Origin: Bacteroidales bacterium
GTDB taxonomy: Bacteria > Bacteroidota > Bacteroidia > Bacteroidales > UBA932
DNA length: 10,502 nt
Direction: 5' to 3'
NCBI GenBank assembly: GCA_021443625.1
Contig: JABUTP010000003.1
Location: 19,968 to 30,469, forward strand
This document shows positions 6,886-10,502 of this stretch, piece by piece. How positions within the stretch are numbered: the stretch's first letter is position 1; each line of letters begins with the position of its first letter. The notes below the pieces were generated by a model, which was not told the origin of the DNA, made no database searches, and saw only the letters and a program-made list of their open reading frames with translations. Made by a program: the position numbers and the translations under genes.

Positions 6886-8946
6886 TCACTCCTCCACCAG
6901 AGCGTAGTCTATCTGTTTCTGTTCTATTGAAACCCTGGTTACCGAAATTTTGACCTTGTCGCCGAGAGTTATGACCTTGTGGGACGTTTTGCCCACTATG
7001 CGGTATTTTTCCTCGTCAAACTGGTAGAAATCGGAGGTGATGGTGCGCAGAGGCACCATTCCTTCCACCTTCGTAGGTTCTATTTCAACGTACATTCCCC
7101 ACTCGGTAAGGCCGCTTACGGTACCCTCGAACACTTGTCCCACCTTGTCGGACATAAACTCGGCAAGTTTGTATTTGGTGCTGGCCCGCTCCGCCTCGGT
7201 GGCCACCTGCTCCCGTCCCGAACTATAGACACTCCACTGTTCGTAGAGGGCCTTGTCGGGCATCTTTGCAAGTTTTCCGTCGCTGTAATAGGCCTCCAGA
7301 TACTCCGCCAGCAGCCGGTGCACCATCATATCGGGGTAGCGCCGTATGGGAGAGGTGAAATGGGTGTAGAACGGGAAAGCCAGTCCGTAATGCCCCACGT
7401 TGTCGGTGGAATAGCGGGCGCGGGACATTGCCCTCAGGGCCAGCATCCCTATCGCATCTGCCGCAGCGTTGTTCCTGACATCTCCCAGCAGTTTGTTCAG
7501 ACTCTTCGAAACCTGCTTTGCCGTCTCGGTGGGGCCCAGTTCGAAACCGAAATTCTTGGCAAACGTACGCAGGTTGCCGAGTTTCTCGTTGTTGGGGGTT
7601 TCGTGGATACGATATACGAAAGTCGCCCCCTTGATGCCGCATTTCTTCGCCGCAAACTCGGCCACCGAGCGGTTGGCCAGCAGCATGAACTCCTCAATGA
7701 GGAAATTGCTCTCGTGGCTCACTTTCTGATAGACGTTCACCGGTTTGCCCTCCGCATCTACCTCAACCTTCATCTCGGGCCTTTCAAAATTGATGGCACC
7801 TTTGGCAAAACGCTGGTCACGGAGAATCCTGGCAAGATCCCAAGCTGCCAGAACCTCCTCTTTCAAAGGACCTTCGCCGGTTTCAATCACATTCTGGGCC
7901 TCATCGTAGTCGAACCTGTGGTCTGAATTTATGACGGTGCGGCCGAACCAAGACTCCACAACCCTGGCCTTGGCGTCCAGTTCAAAAACGGCCGAAAAGC
8001 AGAGTTTGTCTTCGTTGGGACGGAGGGAGCATAGTTTGTTGGAGAGTTTCTCCGGCAGCATCGGGATGGTGCGGTCCACCAGATAGACCGAAGTTGCGCG
8101 GTTGTAGGCCTCCTTATCCACAATGTCGCCCGGCTTCACATAGTGGGTGACGTCGGCGATATGCACTCCTATCTCGTAATTGCCGTTGTCCAGCTTCCTT
8201 ACCGAAAGGGCATCGTCAAAATCCTTGGCATCCGCAGGGTCAATGGTGAATGTCGTAATCTTGCGAAAATCGCGGCGGCGGGCTATCTCGGCCTTGGTTA
8301 TCTTCTCCGAAATATTGTCGGCAGCCGTTTCCACCTCCGGTTCGAAGCGGTATGGAAGGCCGAACTCGGCAAGGATGGCGTGCATCTCGGTGTTGTTTTC
8401 GCCGGGGGTGCCCAATACGTCCACTATCTTGCCTATCGGCTCCATGCTCCTGCGTGGCCACTCGGTAACCAGCACGGCGACCTTCAGTCCGTCCGCCGCC
8501 TTCACTCCGCCTATGGTGGGCAGGTCATCCGGCGTTTCTATGGGGATGCGGATGTCATAGGGCATTCTGGGACTCTCCACTATCGCCCACACCTGCGTGC
8601 CGCGTACCGTAAGGACGCCTATGTGGGGTCGGGCCGACCTTTCCACAATGTAGATGACTTCCCCCTCGCAACGCCCCATTCTCCCCTTCTTCTTGGATAC
8701 GACGGCTTTGACCACATCTCCGTTGAGGGCGCCCCTGAGTTTGGGGGCGGTGACGAAAATGTCCTCTTCACGCCCTTCCACCACTATGAATCCGAAACCT
8801 TCGCGGGTGAGACTTACCGTACCCTGCACCTCTTCCAGGCTCTTCGGGCGCCTTCCCGTGGTGCTCGGACGGGGAGAGTGGCTTGATTTGTGACGGTTCT
8901 GCCGGAAATTTTTAACAACTTTTTTATCGCTGCTCTTTTTAGACAT
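6886..8946 (-). CDS. rnr: Ribonuclease R (RNB-family 3'-5' exoribonuclease)
   Basis: This 686-residue enzyme degrades structured RNA processively from the 3' end. After a basic, disordered-looking N-terminus (1-38), a cold-shock domain begins at GTVSLTREGFGFIVVEG (42-58), with EDIFV at 61-65, followed by a second cold-shock-like domain. The RNB catalytic core starts with TIDPADAKDFDDAL (234-247); Asp236, Asp242, Asp244 and Asp245 correspond to the metal-binding aspartates of E. coli RNase R. THFTSPIRRYPDMMVHRLL (528-546) closes the active site. The S1 RNA-binding domain lies at about 602-673 (GQVFEGTVSGLTEWGMYVEI). The long N-terminal helix-turn-helix and Lys-rich tail of E. coli RNase R are absent. 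The start at 8946 (MSKKSSDKK) is preferred; the upstream Met at 9000 would read through the promoter region. It is divergent from gpmI. Confidence 0.95.
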   Translation of the reverse strand: MSKKSSDKKVVKNFRQNRHKSSHSPRPSTTGRRPKSLEEVQGTVSLTREGFGFIVVEGREEDIFVTAPKLRGALNGDVVKAVVSKKKGRMGRCEGEVIYIVERSARPHIGVLTVRGTQVWAIVESPRMPYDIRIPIETPDDLPTIGGVKAADGLKVAVLVTEWPRRSMEPIGKIVDVLGTPGENNTEMHAILAEFGLPYRFEPEVETAADNISEKITKAEIARRRDFRKITTFTIDPADAKDFDDALSVRKLDNGNYEIGVHIADVTHYVKPGDIVDKEAYNRATSVYLVDRTIPMLPEKLSNKLCSLRPNEDKLCFSAVFELDAKARVVESWFGRTVINSDHRFDYDEAQNVIETGEGPLKEEVLAAWDLARILRDQRFAKGAINFERPEMKVEVDAEGKPVNVYQKVSHESNFLIEEFMLLANRSVAEFAAKKCGIKGATFVYRIHETPNNEKLGNLRTFAKNFGFELGPTETAKQVSKSLNKLLGDVRNNAAADAIGMLALRAMSRARYSTDNVGHYGLAFPFYTHFTSPIRRYPDMMVHRLLAEYLEAYYSDGKLAKMPDKALYEQWSVYSSGREQVATEAERASTKYKLAEFMSDKVGQVFEGTVSGLTEWGMYVEIEPTKVEGMVPLRTITSDFYQFDEEKYRIVGKTSHKVITLGDKVKISVTRVSIEQKQIDYALVEE

Positions 8947-8954
8947 AAAATGAA

Positions 8955-8962
8955 TACCTTTG
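8955..8962 (+). promoter_or_regulatory. Candidate -7 box for gpmI
   Basis: TACCTTTG matches TAnnTTTG and is identical to the -7 box proposed for the str operon. No TTTG is found at the expected distance upstream, so the -33 element is weak or absent. The predicted start of transcription, near 8966-8969, leaves a leader of roughly 50 nt before the gpmI ATG at 9019. It lies just outside the rnr start codon. Confidence 0.45.
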
Positions 8963-8981
8963 CGAGTCCTATAATTGCCGG

Positions 8982-8989
8982 CAAAATTA
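8982..8989 (-). promoter_or_regulatory. Candidate -7 box for rnr
   Basis: On the minus strand TAATTTTG (8989-8982) fits TAnnTTTG. No good -33 TTTG is seen at normal spacing. The predicted start near 8976-8979 gives a leader of about 30 nt before the rnr ATG at 8946. If both this and the gpmI box are used, the two transcripts would overlap by about 10 nt at their 5' ends. Confidence 0.4.
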
Positions 8990-9018
8990 AGAAAAAACAA
9001 ATAAGAAACAGTTAAGCG

Positions 9019-10502
9019 ATGGATAAGAAAGTATTATTGATGATTCTGGATGGTTGGGGCGAAGGTCGTGCCGACCACAGCAACGCCATCTACACCCAAG
9101 GCCAACCCAATATCGACGCCCTGCGCGCCAAATATCCCCACTCCCGCCTCAAGGCGTGCGGAGAGGACGTGGGTCTGCCCGACGGACAGATGGGCAACTC
9201 CGAAGTGGGCCACCTGAACATCGGCGGCGGCCGCATCGTATATCAGGATCTGGTCAAAATCAACATCGCCTGCCGCGAGCACCGTCTCCTCGAGAACAAG
9301 GAGATTGCCGCCGCATACGACTATGTGGAAAAGAGCGGATGCGCCCTCCACTTCATAGGTCTGGCAAGCCACGGCGGAGTCCACAGCTCCCTTAACCATC
9401 TTTACGAATTTCTGGCTGTCGCCGCACAGAAAGGATTTGAAAAGGTCTATGTCCACTGCCTTATGGACGGCCGCGACTGCGACCCCCGCAGCGGCAAGGG
9501 TTTCATAGAGGAACTCGAACAGAAGATGGCCGCCTCGTGCGGCAAGATTGCCTCGGTGTGCGGCCGATACTACACTATGGACCGCGACAAACGCTGGGAA
9601 AGGGTGAAGGAAGGATATGACCTCATCGTCAACGGCACCGGTCTTCAGGCAAAGAGTGCCGCCGAAGCCATACAGGCCTCCTACGACGAAGGTGTCACCG
9701 ACGAATTCATCAAACCGGTATGCATTGTGGGCGAAGACGGCAAACCCGTCGGCACCATCAGGGAAAACGACGCCGTGATATTCTTCAATTTCCGCAATGA
9801 CCGCGCCCGCGAAATCACCGCCGCCCTCACCCAGGAGGAACATCCCGAGGTCGGAATGCACACCATTCCCCTCTACTACTGCTGCCTGACCCCCTACGAC
9901 GACAAGTTCACCGGACTCCACATTCTTTTCCCCAAAGAAAACGTCCAGAAGACCCTCGGCGAAGTTGTTTCCGCAGCCGGACGATCCCAGCTCCGCATCG
10001 CCGAAACCGAGAAATATGCCCACGTCACCTTCTTCTTCAACGGCGGACGCGAAGCCCCGTTTGAGAATGAAGACCGCATCCTGATTGCCTCCCCCAAGGT
10101 TGCCACATACGACCTGCAGCCCGAAATGAGCGCTCCGGAAGTGGCCGAAGCCCTCATCGCCGACCTCAAGACGGCAAAGCACGATATGGTTATCCTCAAC
10201 TTTGCCAACGGCGACATGGTGGGACATACGGGGGTTTACGATGCCATCTGCACCGCCGTCAAGACCATTGACACCCTTGTGGCAGACGTTGTGGGCACCG
10301 CCCGCGAGATGGGTTACACGGTGCTCATCACCGCCGACCACGGCAACGCCGACTATGCGGAGAACCCCGACGGTTCCCCCAACACCGCCCACTCCCTCAA
10401 CGAGGTGCAGTTCGTGGTGGTGGACGATGACATAAAGAGCGTCAGGGACGGACGCCTTGCCGACATCGCTCCTACAATGCTGCAGCTTATGGGCATTGCC
10501 CA
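9019..10502 (+). CDS. gpmI: 2,3-bisphosphoglycerate-independent phosphoglycerate mutase (3' end cut by window edge)
   Basis: This open frame runs 494 codons to the right edge with no stop; the family is about 505-515 residues, so only a short tail is missing. The enzyme interconverts 3- and 2-phosphoglycerate in glycolysis through a phosphoserine intermediate with two Mn ions. The nucleophile is Ser61 in GNSEVGH (59-65). Metal ligands expected from the Geobacillus enzyme are in place: Asp11 (LDGWG), Asp399 and His403 (NGDMVGH), Asp440 and His441 (TADHGNAD) and His458 (NTAHSL). His122 (SHGGVHS) and GRDCDP (151-156) line the substrate site. The ATG at 9019 gives the standard [14 protein letters not shown] start. 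No Shine-Dalgarno sequence is visible. It is unrelated to the cofactor-dependent GpmA type and is divergent from rnr. Confidence 0.96.
   Translation, partial: MDKKVLLMILDGWGEGRADHSNAIYTQGQPNIDALRAKYPHSRLKACGEDVGLPDGQMGNSEVGHLNIGGGRIVYQDLVKINIACREHRLLENKEIAAAYDYVEKSGCALHFIGLASHGGVHSSLNHLYEFLAVAAQKGFEKVYVHCLMDGRDCDPRSGKGFIEELEQKMAASCGKIASVCGRYYTMDRDKRWERVKEGYDLIVNGTGLQAKSAAEAIQASYDEGVTDEFIKPVCIVGEDGKPVGTIRENDAVIFFNFRNDRAREITAALTQEEHPEVGMHTIPLYYCCLTPYDDKFTGLHILFPKENVQKTLGEVVSAAGRSQLRIAETEKYAHVTFFFNGGREAPFENEDRILIASPKVATYDLQPEMSAPEVAEALIADLKTAKHDMVILNFANGDMVGHTGVYDAICTAVKTIDTLVADVVGTAREMGYTVLITADHGNADYAENPDGSPNTAHSLNEVQFVVVDDDIKSVRDGRLADIAPTMLQLMGIA

Noticed and set aside
6979..7926. 315-codon plus-strand open frame opposite rnr
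   Set aside because: It lies entirely within the RNB and S1 coding region of rnr and shows no family resemblance.
8143..8886. 247-codon plus-strand open frame opposite the 5' part of rnr
   Set aside because: It is antisense to the cold-shock and early RNB domains of rnr, with no independent promoter or motif.
9034..10392. 452-codon open frame on the minus strand, opposite gpmI
   Set aside because: It is a by-product of the codon bias of gpmI. The translation is a low-complexity Gly/Val/Ala-rich string with no recognisable domain, while the plus strand encodes a complete set of GpmI active-site motifs.
1..10502. Mobile element, CRISPR array, defence island or novel multi-gene system
   Set aside because: Every gene is a recognised housekeeping family. 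No transposase, integrase, spaced direct-repeat array, terminal inverted repeats or tRNA attachment site was seen.

Overview
This window looks like ordinary chromosomal housekeeping DNA from a member of the Bacteroidota, most likely the Bacteroidales. Three things point there. The gene order rpsL-rpsG-fusA runs directly into rpsJ with no tuf gene between. Several intergenic gaps carry Bacteroidetes-type promoter boxes (TAnnTTTG, in the best case with an upstream TTTG). The start codons lack convincing Shine-Dalgarno sequences. A Rikenellaceae/Alistipes-like source would fit the moderately high GC and the protein sequences, but that is only an impression.

Layout. Positions 1-3231 hold the str operon on the minus strand: rpsL (S12), rpsG (S7), fusA (EF-G) and, cut by the left edge, the first 13 codons of rpsJ (S10), which opens the S10 ribosomal-protein cluster. 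Upstream of it, also on the minus strand, is a two-gene unit (3232-5500): a short-chain polyprenyl diphosphate synthase followed 28 nt later by a peptidase-U32-family protein of the RNA/quinone-hydroxylation type. Facing away from this unit is a plus-strand pair with a 28-nt overlap, the XTP/dITP pyrophosphatase (rdgB-like) and recO (5600-6876). recO ends tail-to-tail, 9 nt from the minus-strand rnr gene (RNase R, 6886-8946). Divergent from rnr is gpmI, the cofactor-independent phosphoglycerate mutase, which runs off the right edge.

The genes cover translation, RNA decay or modification, nucleotide-pool cleaning and recombination repair, isoprenoid synthesis and glycolysis. I see no mobile element, CRISPR array, tRNA, rRNA, phage gene or defence system, and no gene-free stretch over 300 nt; the longest is the 136-nt leader and promoter region of the str operon (3096-3231). 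I did not find an undescribed system. The points most worth checking are regulatory: back-to-back promoters sharing an exact 8-bp inverted repeat between the prenyl synthase and rdgB, face-to-face promoter boxes between rnr and gpmI, a recurring TTGTTGAA motif around the start of the str operon, and an unusual Arg in the G domain of EF-G.
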